Shown here: positions 30,682 to 40,394 of the stretch, one piece after another
How the letters are laid out: the number at the start of each line of letters is the position of its first letter
Numbering within the stretch: the stretch's first letter is position 1
DNA from: Martinezella lusitana
GTDB taxonomy: Bacteria > Pseudomonadota > Alphaproteobacteria > Rhizobiales > Rhizobiaceae
Assembly (NCBI RefSeq): GCF_014207095.1
Contig: NZ_JACHBG010000004.1
Span: forward strand, 429,682-493,681
Direction of reading: 5' to 3'
Length of the DNA: 64,000 nt
Translations under genes and position numbers: made by a program
Notes under the pieces: model-generated
The model's database searches: none
Told to the model about the DNA's origin: nothing
Seen by the model: the letters and a program-made list of their open reading frames with translations, nothing else

Positions 30682-31512
30682 TCATGCGTTGCTTGTGGAG
30701 GTCAGCGAGCGATAGAACGAGGGCGTCAGCCCGGCTTCGGCGCGCGCTATGTCATTGAACGGCGCCTTCAGCGAACCGCGGAAGTTTGCGCGAACCAATT
30801 CCTGGAATGTGCGGGCAGGATCGCGCTTCTCGCGCGCGCAGAGAAATCGGAACCACTTGGCGCCGACGGCGACATGGCCCTTTTCGTCGTTGTAGATGAC
30901 ATCGAGCACGGCCGCACTTTCCATGTCGCCGGTCTCGCGCATTTTTGTTTGCAGTGCGGGCGTCACGTCCAGCCCTCTGGCTTCGAGGATCAGCGGTACG
31001 ACTGCGAGGCGAGCGGTGAGATCGGTGCGTGTCGCGTGCGCGGCCTGCCAAAGACCATCATGGGCCGGCAGATCGCCGTAGTCGGCACCGAGTTCGCGGA
31101 GACGATCTCGAACCATGCGGAAATGTTTGGCCTCCTCGAAGGCCACCTGCATCCAGCCATCGAAGAAGGAGTTCGGAACCGGCTCGGTTGCGAAGCGCGC
31201 GACGATGTCGAGGGCGAGGTCGACCGCATTGAGCTCGATGTGGGCAATCGCATGCAGCAATGCGATGCGGCCCTTCAGCGTATGCAGAGAACGCTTCTCC
31301 ATATGCTTCGGCGGCACTAGCTCCGGGCGCTCCGGCCGGCCGGGACGATCGGCAAGCGGCGGATCAAGCGGCGAACGCAGTGACAGGGTGCGCCCAAACC
31401 AGCGCGTCGCGGATTCCTGCGCAAGCGCAGTCTTGCGATCAAGGTCGGCAGAGCGAATGGCGGAGATCGCGCCGCCACGCAGCGATGTAATCGCATTGGG
31501 ATTGCCTGTCAT
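30682..31512 (-). CDS. DUF455 ferritin-like protein
   Basis: A 276-residue protein of the DUF455 ferritin-like family. The helical core contains paired metal-ligand candidates: LLHAIAHIELNAVDLALDIVARFA, WMQVAFEEAKHFRMVRDRL and IYNDEKGHVAVGAKWF, the E...E-x-x-H pattern of a diiron site. It lies downstream of bcp by 4 bp on the same strand, suggesting joint expression. The start at 31512 matches that spacing; a longer frame overlaps bcp. Substrate and role are unknown. Confidence 0.82.
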   Translation of the reverse strand: MTGNPNAITSLRGGAISAIRSADLDRKTALAQESATRWFGRTLSLRSPLDPPLADRPGRPERPELVPPKHMEKRSLHTLKGRIALLHAIAHIELNAVDLALDIVARFATEPVPNSFFDGWMQVAFEEAKHFRMVRDRLRELGADYGDLPAHDGLWQAAHATRTDLTARLAVVPLILEARGLDVTPALQTKMRETGDMESAAVLDVIYNDEKGHVAVGAKWFRFLCAREKRDPARTFQELVRANFRGSLKAPFNDIARAEAGLTPSFYRSLTSTSNA

Positions 31513-31516
31513 GCCG

Positions 31517-31999
31517 TCAAAGCTCCTTTGCGGCAGCAAAAACATCCTCTGCATGGCCGGCGACCTTGACCTTATCCCATATTCTGGCGATCCGCCCGCC
31601 TGCGCCGATCAGGAAGGTCGTGCGGACGACCCCCATATAGGTGCGGCCATACATGCTCTTTTCCCGCCAAACGCCATAAGCCATTGCCATTGCCTTTTCC
31701 TCGTCCGCAGCCAGCGGAATGGAGAGGGCATGTTTCTTGACGAACTTGTCGTGGCTTTTGACCGAGTCGGGCGATACGCCGAGAAGGGCAACGCCGATCT
31801 TGGCAAAATCGGCTGCCAGCGCCGTGAAGGAAATCGATTCGGTTGTGCAGGCGGTCGTGTCGTCTTTGGGATAGAAGTAGATAACCAGCGGTTTCCCCGC
31901 AAAATCGGCCAGACGCACGTGTCCGCCACCGTCACGCGGAAGATCGAAATCTGCCGCTTTGTCGCCAATTTTCAGTTCAACAGGAGCAAGTTCCGTCAC
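31517..31999 (-). CDS. bcp: peroxiredoxin, Bcp/PrxQ type
   Basis: A 160-residue thioredoxin-dependent peroxiredoxin. The peroxidatic Cys is in YPKDDTTACTTE (about residue 48). The position five residues later, where many Bcp proteins have the resolving Cys, is Ser, so this looks like a 1-Cys type. GTG at 31999 is chosen because AAAGG precedes it by 7 bases and the protein then starts MTELAPVELKIGDKAADF; the ATG-type start upstream adds residues unlike Bcp. It reduces hydroperoxides in the cytoplasm. The ferritin-like gene follows by 4 bp. Confidence 0.93.
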   Translation of the reverse strand: MTELAPVELKIGDKAADFDLPRDGGGHVRLADFAGKPLVIYFYPKDDTTACTTESISFTALAADFAKIGVALLGVSPDSVKSHDKFVKKHALSIPLAADEEKAMAMAYGVWREKSMYGRTYMGVVRTTFLIGAGGRIARIWDKVKVAGHAEDVFAAAKEL

Positions 32000-32129
32000 A
32001 GGAAAACCTTTCTTTTGCCGGTTTTTTAGATGACACACGGGGTGAGCCATATATACTGATCAGGTATGGCGTCCACATGGGACGCGGCGTCACCAAAAAA
32101 AATGCTGAGAACGAAAGGGACGCACAGGA

Positions 32130-35100
32130 GTGATCCGAGGCGAAAAGGTAACATTCCGCAAAAAGGATCTCGTGTCACTCGACCATTTGCCCTCCGCTCA
32201 GGTCGATGACCCGTTGATCGTGCATGTGCCCGAGCGCTCCCGCCGTAATCGTTCTCATGTCTGGCATGTCTGCCGTATCACGCTGGTTTTCTTCACGTTT
32301 CTCGCCATCATCCTCGGGGCGGTGATCGTCACCATAGAAAGCGGTGTTTTCGACCAGCCACTGTCGCAAAAGGCACAGATCGCGCTCGATAAGGCAATCG
32401 GCCCGCGCTACAAGGCAGAGGTCGGCGCGACCGCTGTCCGCTTCACATCAGACCTACGTCTTGCGCTTGAGGCGCGGGACGTCAATGTCGTCGATCAGGA
32501 TAGTGGCAAGCATCTATCGACCATGTCGGTGGTCAATATGGAGCTCGATCCGTTCGCACTCGTCGAAGGGCGCGTGGAGGTTGCGAGCGTGGCGGCGGAA
32601 GGCATAGCGCTCGATACGTCGCTGTTGCCGCAGGGCGATCCTGTGGATCTCACCGCATTGCGCGTGGATGCGCTGCCGAAAGCGCTGATCGCCGCCTTCG
32701 ACAATCTCGATTTTCTCCAGCGGTTCGTGCAGCGCGGCGGTACGAATTCCGTGCATATTTCGGGCTTCTCCGTAAAGCTGGCGCGCGCGGAAGCTGCGCC
32801 CATAGCGCTCGTCGTAGATAACCTCACGTTCGAGCGGGCAGAGCAAAACCAGCTGCATCTTTATGGGCAGGTTGCCGTCAATGGCTCTGTGGCGACCTTG
32901 GATATCAAGGCTGAGCAGAAGGAAGCCGGCCGCACGTCTTCGCTGATCGCGAAAATTGCCAATCTCGACCTCACGCCGCTGACGATGGTTTATGATGTGT
33001 CTGGCGCTCCGCGTCAGGGCCTCATGAGCTTTGCCGATGTGACGCTCTCGGCGGCCAAGGGGGACGCCGGCGTCGATCCGAAACTTGAGACATCCGTCAA
33101 GATGCAGCCCGGCACACTCTACATGGATCGCGATCCACAGGATCTGACCGCGGCAAGCCTCAACCTATCCTATAATTTCGATCATCAGACTCTTGAGATT
33201 GCGCCATCGGAGGCGCAGTTCGCACGGACCATCGTGCCGTTTTCCGGCGCACTTATCGATCTCGATCGTGTCGATGCGAATGCCGGCAAGGGCTTCGGCA
33301 TCGATTTCCTGATCAAGAACGGCACCGCTGCCTCTTCGGTTTCCGGAGAGAAGCCCGTAAGCTTCGACGGCCAGGCGACCGGACGTTTTCTGGCGGCAAC
33401 GAAGGAGTTTCAGTTCGATAACCTCGGCGTATCGACGCCGTTGGGTGCGCTGTTCGGCTCGCTGCATCTGAAGCTCGGAGACAGCTCGCCCGAAATCAGT
33501 TTCGGCGGCCGCGCGGATAAGCTTGACACTACTGCAGTCAAGCAGCTGTGGCCCTTCTGGATGGCGTCGAAACCCAGGACCTGGGTGGAGAACAATCTTT
33601 TCGGCGGCTCGGTCACAAACGCGATCATATCCGTTTTCATTCCAGCCGGAAGGCTGAGAGAGGCGTCGCAAACCGGCCGACTGCAACTCGGCCCTAATGA
33701 GCTGCATATCGCCTTCGATATCGACGGAGCGCGCCTCAACGTACCCGGCGACATTCCACCGCTGCGCGATGCGAAGGCGCATTTCGACCTGACCGGCCCT
33801 AAGATGGCGGTCGATATCGTCAGTGCGACTTCCTATTTTCCGACAGGGCGCACAATAACGCTGAACAACAGCAACTTTTCGATCCCCGCCACATACGACA
33901 AACCCTTGATGGCCGATCTGGATCTGACGATTTCCGGCGCTGGCGATGCCATCGGCGAATTGCTGACCTACAAGCCTGTTCAGGCGTTGCAAAGGACCGA
34001 ATTCAAGCCGGAGGATTTCAACGGCAAGATCGTCGCGAAGATCGACGCGCGGATCGGCCTGATCAGCGACCAGAAACCGCCACCGCCCGACTGGCAGGCC
34101 AAGCTGACGCTAATCGACGTCGATCTGCTGAAGCCGATGAACAATCGCAAGATCACCGATCTGAATGGCGAGATCGACGCCGATCCGCAGTCGGTGCAAT
34201 TGCAGGCCCAGGCTCAGATCGATGGCATTCCCGCGCAGATCAACATGGTCGAGCCCACCGACAGCAAGTCGACCGTCAAGCGCGGCCGGGTGATATCGGC
34301 AACTCTGACCGATGCTCAACGCAACAATGTTCTACCCGGTTTGCGCGACATGATCGACGGACCGGTCAAGATTGAGTTGACGCGCATCGACGATGAGCAT
34401 CAGGGCGTCAAGGTCGATCTGGGCAAGGCTGCGTTGACGGTGCCCTGGATCGGATGGTCGAAAGGCAGCGGTATTCCGGCGAGTGCACAGTTCGAAGCGT
34501 CTGGTTCCGACAATCAGATGATGCTGAAGAACTTCGTGCTCAAGGGGGATGGTTTCGGCGCAGGCGGCGATCTCGTGATCAGCAAGGGGACCTTGACCTC
34601 AGCGAACTTCAGCGAGGTGAAGCTCTCGGCACTCGACGATTTCGGACTATCGCTGAAGCATGGCAAGGGCGGCGGCTACGATGTCTCGGTGTCCGGAAAC
34701 TCGGCCGATATCCGCCCGATTCTCGCACGTATCAAATCATCATCAGGTGGGAAGCAGGGATCCGACGATCCCGCGAGCACAAGCGCGACCGTTCGCGTCA
34801 ATCTCAACAAGGTTGTCGGCTTCAACGATGAATCGATCGGCAATCTCAAGGGGGTCTATTCCATTTCCGGCGGCAAGACGACGGCTGTCGATTTTGCCGG
34901 CGTTACCCGCAGTGGCGAGGCATTTGTCACCCAGATGAGCAAGGGCAACAATGGCGTGATCCGCATTACCAGCGGCGACGCGGGCGCGGTGGCGCGCTTT
35001 ACCGACCTCTACAAGCATTTGCAGGGCGGCCTGCTCAATCTGTCGCTGCGCTCGATCGGGCAGGACGACTGGGACGGCTCGCTGGATATCCGCAACTTCT

Positions 35101-35546
35101 CCATCATCGATGAGAAAAAGCTGTCGACCATCGTTTCGACGCCAAGCGGCAAAAACGGCAAGAGCCTGAATTCCGCCGTGAAGCAGAATATCGATACGCG
35201 TGCGCAGAGCTTTGAGCGCGGCTTCGCCCGGCTGGTGCTGCGCGATGGGACACTGGCGGTCGAGAATGGCGTCGTGCGCGGTGTGCAGGTCGGGGCAACC
35301 TTCCAGGGGACCGTCAAGGACGCCAACGGCAAGATGGATCTGACCGGAACCTTCATGCCCGCTTATGGCCTGAACCGCCTGTTCGCGGAGGTTCCGATCG
35401 TGGGCTTCCTTTTGGGCAATGGCAGCGATCGCGGCCTGATTGGCATCACTTTCAGGTTAACCGGCAGCTTCGACAAGCCGACCATGCAAATCAATCCGCT
35501 GTCGATCATCGCGCCAGGGGTGTTCAGGTCGATATTCGAGTACTGA
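32130..35546 (+). CDS. large AsmA-like/DUF3971 envelope protein
   Basis: A 1138-residue protein with one N-terminal transmembrane helix (about 48-68) and a long periplasmic part rich in beta strands, with a C-terminal AsmA-like domain (about 980-1120: FARLVLRDGTLAVENGVVRGVQVGATFQGTVKDANGKMDLTGTFMPAYGLNRLF). This layout is that of the YhdP/AsmA group, proposed to carry phospholipids between inner and outer membranes. GTG at 32130 is the start, with AGGA 3 bases upstream being close; a later GTG is possible. It is divergent from bcp, 130 bp away. About 370 residues before the C-terminal part show no recognisable motif. Confidence 0.85.
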   Translation: MIRGEKVTFRKKDLVSLDHLPSAQVDDPLIVHVPERSRRNRSHVWHVCRITLVFFTFLAIILGAVIVTIESGVFDQPLSQKAQIALDKAIGPRYKAEVGATAVRFTSDLRLALEARDVNVVDQDSGKHLSTMSVVNMELDPFALVEGRVEVASVAAEGIALDTSLLPQGDPVDLTALRVDALPKALIAAFDNLDFLQRFVQRGGTNSVHISGFSVKLARAEAAPIALVVDNLTFERAEQNQLHLYGQVAVNGSVATLDIKAEQKEAGRTSSLIAKIANLDLTPLTMVYDVSGAPRQGLMSFADVTLSAAKGDAGVDPKLETSVKMQPGTLYMDRDPQDLTAASLNLSYNFDHQTLEIAPSEAQFARTIVPFSGALIDLDRVDANAGKGFGIDFLIKNGTAASSVSGEKPVSFDGQATGRFLAATKEFQFDNLGVSTPLGALFGSLHLKLGDSSPEISFGGRADKLDTTAVKQLWPFWMASKPRTWVENNLFGGSVTNAIISVFIPAGRLREASQTGRLQLGPNELHIAFDIDGARLNVPGDIPPLRDAKAHFDLTGPKMAVDIVSATSYFPTGRTITLNNSNFSIPATYDKPLMADLDLTISGAGDAIGELLTYKPVQALQRTEFKPEDFNGKIVAKIDARIGLISDQKPPPPDWQAKLTLIDVDLLKPMNNRKITDLNGEIDADPQSVQLQAQAQIDGIPAQINMVEPTDSKSTVKRGRVISATLTDAQRNNVLPGLRDMIDGPVKIELTRIDDEHQGVKVDLGKAALTVPWIGWSKGSGIPASAQFEASGSDNQMMLKNFVLKGDGFGAGGDLVISKGTLTSANFSEVKLSALDDFGLSLKHGKGGGYDVSVSGNSADIRPILARIKSSSGGKQGSDDPASTSATVRVNLNKVVGFNDESIGNLKGVYSISGGKTTAVDFAGVTRSGEAFVTQMSKGNNGVIRITSGDAGAVARFTDLYKHLQGGLLNLSLRSIGQDDWDGSLDIRNFSIIDEKKLSTIVSTPSGKNGKSLNSAVKQNIDTRAQSFERGFARLVLRDGTLAVENGVVRGVQVGATFQGTVKDANGKMDLTGTFMPAYGLNRLFAEVPIVGFLLGNGSDRGLIGITFRLTGSFDKPTMQINPLSIIAPGVFRSIFEY

Positions 35547-35584
35547 TATCGCCTGATACTATAGAGCGGAAACTCCACAAACGA

Positions 35585-35911
35585 TCATTGTTCTTCCTTC
35601 AATCGCGCCCGAATAAGGTTGGGTCCACCGTTCATCCGTCTGGCGAATGGTCGATCGGGATCGACAAAGCGCCAGAAGGGTGCAGTACCGGTTTGGCTGA
35701 TGTGCACCAGATGTCGCCGAACGGTGACGGGACAACAGGCATCGGCGCCATATTGCGCTGCAAGCGATTTTCTTACAGCGGCCACTTCGGACAATTCGCC
35801 CGGAGGTGCTGCTCGCAGCATGCGGGCGACCATGTCTTCGCTCGGGATCAACATGCTTTGAGTTTGGCTATGACCTTTGCGTCTCGTCTTGATGACAGGC
35901 AATTCGTCCAT
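35585..35911 (-). CDS. small MGMT-like protein, low confidence
   Basis: A 108-residue protein. VARMLRAAPPGELSEVAAVRKSLAAQYGADACCPVTVRRHL and APFWRFVDPDRPFARRMNGG resemble the short MGMT-like (alkyltransferase-like) proteins of actinobacteria and rhizobia, in which a conserved C-P replaces the usual PCHR; here ACCPVT. If so it could be a DNA-lesion-binding protein, but the match was made by eye. The start at 35911 is chosen over one 60 bp upstream. It lies downstream of the AsmA-like gene on the opposite strand. Confidence 0.45.
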   Translation of the reverse strand: MDELPVIKTRRKGHSQTQSMLIPSEDMVARMLRAAPPGELSEVAAVRKSLAAQYGADACCPVTVRRHLVHISQTGTAPFWRFVDPDRPFARRMNGGPNLIRARLKEEQ

Positions 35912-36042
35912 AAGGCACCTCCGGAATGTGGATCTGATCAGAGGACGTGCAGACGTGTCGGGTGCCGACATTGAAAAGCAGAAAAGCTTGCACGGTTCGT
36001 AATCTTCGATCGCATCACGCGTCCGAGTTAAGTGTAAACAAA

Positions 36043-36065
36043 AAGCCGGCGGGAAGCGCCGGCTT
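36043..36065 (-). terminator. terminator of tyrS
   Basis: A 9-bp perfect inverted repeat AAGCCGGCG / CGCCGGCTT with a 5-base loop, followed on the minus strand by TTTTTGTTT. It begins 27 bp after the tyrS stop, so it is a good intrinsic terminator for that gene. Confidence 0.85.
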
Positions 36066-36091
36066 TGTTTCTTCTTAGGTTGCTCGATTAC

Positions 36092-37348
36092 TCAAGCAGC
36101 CGGGCGGATCAGGATGTGCTTCTTTTTGCCAAGCGACAGCTTGATGACGCCATCGGCGGTGATTTCACCGGTGCCGATGACCTTGCGTTCATCGCTGACG
36201 GGCTCGTCGTTGATGCGCACAGCGCCGCCCTGAACGTGGCGGCGTGCTTCACCGTTCGAGGCGGCAAGGCCGGCGCGAACGACCAGCGACAGAAGCCCGA
36301 TTCCGGCTTCGAGTTCGGATGCCGGCACATCGACCGATGGAAGGTTTTCGGACAGCCCGCCTTCCTCGAAGGTCTTGCGTGCCGTTTCGGCTGCCTGTTC
36401 GGCCGCTGCGCGGCCGTGAAGGATTGCCGTGACTTCGGTGGCAAGGATCTTCTTGACCTCGTTGAGTTCTGAGCCCGCGATGGCGGAAAGTCGTGCGATC
36501 TCGTTCATCGGCAATGTCGTGAACAGTTTGAGGAAGCGCGGAACGTCCGCATCCTCGGTATTGCGCCAGTACTGCCAGAAATCATAGACCGGCAACAGAT
36601 CGGCGTTCAGCCAGACGGCGCCGGAGGCAGATTTGCCCATTTTAGCGCCGGAAGAGGTCGTCAGTAGCGGCGATGTCAGTGCGAAGAGTTGCTTCGTCCC
36701 CATGCGGTGACCGAGATCGATGCCGTTGACAATGTTACCCCACTGATCCGAGCCGCCCATCTGCAGGCGGCAATCGTAGCGCTTTGCGAGCTCGACGAAA
36801 TCGTATGCCTGCAAGATCATGTAGTTGAATTCGAGGAAGGATAGCGACTGCTCGCGGTCGAGGCGCGTCTTCACGCTGTCGAAAGACAGCATGCGGTTGA
36901 CCGAGAAGTGACGGCCGACATCGCGCAGGAACTCAAGATAGTTCAGCGAGCGCAGCCACTCGGCGTTGTTGATCATCAAGGCCGCATTGTCCGGCCTGTC
37001 GTAGTCGAGGTAATTGGAGAAGCAGCGCTTGATCGAGGCGATGTTGTCCTCGATCATGTCGATGGTCATTAGCTTGCGCGCCTCTTCCTTGAACGAGGGG
37101 TCGCCGACCATGCCGGTGCCGCCGCCCATCAGGGAGATCGGCCGGTGGCCGGTCGCCTGCAGCCAGTGCAGCATCATGATCTGGGTGAGATGGCCGACAT
37201 GCAGGCTCGATGCCGTCGGATCATAGCCGATATAGGCTGTTACGGTTTCCTTGGCGAAAAGGTCGTCGAGGCCCGTTTCATCGGAAATCTGATGAATGAA
37301 GCCACGCTCTTGCAGTGTGCGCAGGAAATCGGATTTGAACTCAGCCAT
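36092..37348 (-). CDS. tyrS: tyrosyl-tRNA synthetase
   Basis: A 418-residue class I aminoacyl-tRNA synthetase. The HIGH-type motif is SLHVGHL (about 46-52), the KMSKS-type motif GAKMGKS in [10 protein letters not shown], and the Tyr-binding [10 protein letters not shown] near residue 38. A C-terminal S4 RNA-binding domain (about 350-415) ends [11 protein letters not shown]. It charges tRNA-Tyr. It is transcribed alone with a good terminator downstream. Confidence 0.97.
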   Translation of the reverse strand: MAEFKSDFLRTLQERGFIHQISDETGLDDLFAKETVTAYIGYDPTASSLHVGHLTQIMMLHWLQATGHRPISLMGGGTGMVGDPSFKEEARKLMTIDMIEDNIASIKRCFSNYLDYDRPDNAALMINNAEWLRSLNYLEFLRDVGRHFSVNRMLSFDSVKTRLDREQSLSFLEFNYMILQAYDFVELAKRYDCRLQMGGSDQWGNIVNGIDLGHRMGTKQLFALTSPLLTTSSGAKMGKSASGAVWLNADLLPVYDFWQYWRNTEDADVPRFLKLFTTLPMNEIARLSAIAGSELNEVKKILATEVTAILHGRAAAEQAAETARKTFEEGGLSENLPSVDVPASELEAGIGLLSLVVRAGLAASNGEARRHVQGGAVRINDEPVSDERKVIGTGEITADGVIKLSLGKKKHILIRPAA

Positions 37349-37646
37349 GATCTTGGTCTCTCGACGCCGCGGTAAGGTCGTGCGGCGAACTCACTATTGT
37401 TGAATGTTGCCGGGCGCGTTTAGCATTGATTTGCCGGCGCGTCACCATTTTGGTTTGATGCAAAGGCCCGGTTTTGGTAGCCGGGCGGGGCGGTCGGCGC
37501 CATTTGTAATTTGGCGCGTCTCAACGTGAATGCACCGTAACATCGCCCCGATACTGCCCGGAATATGCCGCGCAATCGCCTGAATCGAAGCCTAACCCTT
37601 TGTTATTGATCCCGTGTGCGCCACATGTTTCGTGAAAGAAACCGGT

Positions 37647-40160
37647 ATGTCACCTTTGCTATCGATGATAGGATTGTCATTCAAAAAGACGATCTCTGCA
37701 CTCCTCGCCCTGATGTTGGTTTTGGCAGGCGTTGTTGCCGTGAGTCCAGCCCAAGCGCAGGGCTCTCCTGAAAAGAGAATAGCGTTTGTCGTCGGCAACG
37801 CGGCTTACAAGGCTGGCGCCTTGGCGACGCCTGCCAATGACGCCGGCCTCATTGCGCAGACGCTTCAAGCCGCCGGCTTCGATGTGATCGGCGCGCGCGA
37901 CCTCGATCAGAATGGGTTGCGCGACGCGATGAGGGACTTTCTGACGAAAGCGAACGCGTCAGGCCCCAACACCGCCGTCTTCGTCTATCTGGCGGGCTAC
38001 GGGGTGCAATATCAGGGCGACAACTATTTCGTTCCTGTCGATGCGCAAATGGCCAATGCCACCGATGTGCCGGTCGAGGCGCTGCGGATTACGGACTTCA
38101 CCAAGTCGCTGGCATCGCTGAACAATCGCGGCAGTATCGTCGTGCTCGATGCGGCGAGAGCCAATCCATTTGTTCAGTCCAATCAGCCGCTCGCAGGTGG
38201 CCTGGCGCTGGTCGATCCTGATGCCAATCAGCTGATCGCCTTCAATGCGGCGCCCGGAACGGTCGCGCCGCAGGAGGCAGGTCCTTACGGCTCCTATGCC
38301 CATGCGCTGGCGGAAATGATACGTGTCGGCGGGCTCCCGCTCGATGACGTGTTCGATCGGACGCGACTGCGGGTTAGCGATCTGACCAAGGGCGCACAGA
38401 TTTCCTGGGATGCTTCCAAGTTCAAGAACGCCTTTACCTTCTTCGATCGTGGCCCCGCTGCGCCCTCGGCCCAGGTCTCCAGCTACGACAATGCCGCGAT
38501 CCGGACCAAGGCGATCCGCGATTTCGACGAGCGCGATGCCTACTTCGCCGCACTCGATCGCGATACGCTGCAAGGCTATGAGGATTTCCTGGCCGCCTAT
38601 CCGAATGATGCCATGGCAAAACGGGTGCGCGCCATCGTTGCTGCCCGCCGCGAGGCAATCACCTGGCGCGAAACCTGGCGTGCCGATACGCCCGAGGCCT
38701 ACTGGTCTTACCTGAGGCGCTATCCACGCGGTCCCCATGTGTGGGATGCGCGCCGGCGTCTTGATCATTTCGAGGCAGCGCTTGAGCCACCGCCATCGTT
38801 TGCCGTGATCGAGTATGACGTACCGCCGCCACCGCCGCCGGAGATCGTCTATGTCGACCGGCCCGTGCTCTATTTCGACGATGCCGACTTCGGCTATGCG
38901 CCGCCGCCGCCTGTCGTCTTTCTGGCCCCGCCGCCGCCGGACTTCGTCGTGCTTGCGCCGCCTGCGCCAGCGGTCGATCTCTATGTCTTGCCGGAGCCGG
39001 TTTACGTTCCCGTGCCGGAATGGGTCGAACCGCCCCGCGATATCGCGCCGCCGGAAAACAACGTCATCTTCAACAACATCCACAATACCGTTGTGAACAA
39101 CACGGTGGTCAACAACAACACGACCGTCAACGAGAACGGTGCCGCTCCGGCAGCGCCAGGGCTGACGACGGGGCAGAAGTTGGTCGGAGCTGCCGTCATT
39201 GCCGGTGCAGGTGCTGCGGCACTGCATGTTGCCTTGCCGCCCTCGGTGCAGAAGAAGGCTGCGGTTCTGCAGAAGCAGAATCCCGCCGCTGTCGTCAAAA
39301 CCGCGCCGGGGGCTGCTCCGGCTGTAGCGCCGTCGGCCCAGCCGCAGGCGCAGACGGGAAATGCCGCTCATGCGCTTCCGGGTGCAAATGGCCAACCACT
39401 GCCGGCTGCCGGCAAGTTGCCGACCACACCCGGTGCCACACAGGCGCAAAAACCTCAGATCGCACCGAACGCCGTGCAAAATCCGGCCGTCGCGACTCAG
39501 CCAGGCCAAGCGGCCACGAATGGCAATGCCCACGCCCTTCCGGGAGCCAATGGTCAGCCGCTGCCGGCAGGTGGCAAGCTTCCGGTTACTCCCGGTGCGG
39601 CTCAGGCAAACCAGCCTAAACCCGGCCAGCCGGGCTCGAACGCCAATGCGCATGTGCTTCCCGGTTCCAAGGCGCAACCCTTGTCGCCTGCCGGCAACGC
39701 GCCTTCGGTAAAGGGGCAAAATCCGATTGCCAAAACCCCTGTACCTCCGGCTGTTCCCGGCGCAACGCCGAACTCCGTTGCCGCCGCACCGAAGCCCAAT
39801 GCGCACGGGCAAGCAGTGAAGCCGGCGTCGCCTACCATTGCCGCCAAGGTTCCGCCGAAGCCGAAGGCCGTTATCAACAACCGGCCGCCGCAAGTCAGCA
39901 GCCAGCCTCGCGTTGTTGCACAGCCGCCTCGGCAGGTTAATCCCGTGGTCTCGCAGCAACCACGGCCGGTGCCGCATGCTGCCGTTCAGGCGAGAGCGCC
40001 GGCGGCAGTGCAGCAGGCTCAACCTAGGCCTCAGGCTCAGCCGAGGCCGCAACCGCAGCCCCAACCCAAGATCGTGCAACAGAAGCCACCTGCGCCTCCG
40101 CCGCAGAAGCCGCCGGAAAAGAAGAAGTGCGGCGAGCCCGGCCTACCTGCATGTCACTGA
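37647..40160 (+). CDS. exported caspase-fold protein lacking catalytic His and Cys (predicted pseudoprotease)
   Basis: An 837-residue protein with a signal peptide (about 1-39, ending VSPAQAQG), a caspase-type domain (about 44-270), a charged linker, proline-rich segments (PPPPPEI and repeats), an asparagine-rich stretch (NNVIFNNIHNTVVNNTVVNN), one hydrophobic segment (about 510-525), and a long Pro/Ala/Gln-rich tail with three imperfect copies of a unit beginning NAHALPGANGQPLPA. In the caspase domain the usual His-Gly site reads VYLAGYGVQYQGDNYF, with Tyr (residue 118) in place of catalytic His, and the usual D-A-C-R reads VLDAARANPF, with Ala (170) in place of Cys. Start at 37647 is chosen to begin the signal peptide. 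See findings. Confidence 0.8.
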   Translation: MSPLLSMIGLSFKKTISALLALMLVLAGVVAVSPAQAQGSPEKRIAFVVGNAAYKAGALATPANDAGLIAQTLQAAGFDVIGARDLDQNGLRDAMRDFLTKANASGPNTAVFVYLAGYGVQYQGDNYFVPVDAQMANATDVPVEALRITDFTKSLASLNNRGSIVVLDAARANPFVQSNQPLAGGLALVDPDANQLIAFNAAPGTVAPQEAGPYGSYAHALAEMIRVGGLPLDDVFDRTRLRVSDLTKGAQISWDASKFKNAFTFFDRGPAAPSAQVSSYDNAAIRTKAIRDFDERDAYFAALDRDTLQGYEDFLAAYPNDAMAKRVRAIVAARREAITWRETWRADTPEAYWSYLRRYPRGPHVWDARRRLDHFEAALEPPPSFAVIEYDVPPPPPPEIVYVDRPVLYFDDADFGYAPPPPVVFLAPPPPDFVVLAPPAPAVDLYVLPEPVYVPVPEWVEPPRDIAPPENNVIFNNIHNTVVNNTVVNNNTTVNENGAAPAAPGLTTGQKLVGAAVIAGAGAAALHVALPPSVQKKAAVLQKQNPAAVVKTAPGAAPAVAPSAQPQAQTGNAAHALPGANGQPLPAAGKLPTTPGATQAQKPQIAPNAVQNPAVATQPGQAATNGNAHALPGANGQPLPAGGKLPVTPGAAQANQPKPGQPGSNANAHVLPGSKAQPLSPAGNAPSVKGQNPIAKTPVPPAVPGATPNSVAAAPKPNAHGQAVKPASPTIAAKVPPKPKAVINNRPPQVSSQPRVVAQPPRQVNPVVSQQPRPVPHAAVQARAPAAVQQAQPRPQAQPRPQPQPQPKIVQQKPPAPPPQKPPEKKKCGEPGLPACH
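39355..39720 (+). repeat. imperfect tandem repeat in the caspase-like gene
   Basis: Three imperfect in-frame repeats with the protein core NAHALPGANGQPLPA, then GKLP-TPGA: one near 39358, the second near 39520 and the third, more diverged, near 39640. Spacing is about 160 and 120 bp, indicating unit expansion inside the low-complexity tail. Length variation between strains is likely. Confidence 0.6.
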
Positions 40161-40200
40161 TCTCTGCCTGCCGGTGATCAATAAGACTGACCAGTCATAT

Positions 40201-40224
40201 GAAGGCCCGCTTCGGCGGGCCTTC
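40201..40224 (+). terminator. hairpin after the caspase-like gene
   Basis: A 10-bp perfect inverted repeat GAAGGCCCGC / GCGGGCCTTC with a TTCG tetraloop about 40 bp after the stop codon. It is very stable, but no long T-tract follows on the plus strand, so it is a likely but not certain intrinsic terminator. Confidence 0.65.
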
Positions 40225-40394
40225 TGATTCAGGACGGCCGTCTTACTGATTTGAAGTCATCTGGCGCCAGATCAAAAAGTTGAGGCGGAGGAAGCGGATC
40301 TGCGAGACCGTTACGCGCTTTGGCGCTCGGCTTCCGATCGATACTGGCGTATAGGTTGCAGCGGCTTTGGATCCATTGCGAAACAGGCAGGCAA

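Noticed and set aside
37959..40079. A 706-residue minus-strand frame opposite the caspase-like gene
   Set aside because: Arg-rich, repetitive translation of the antisense of a proline/alanine-rich gene; no start context or domain.
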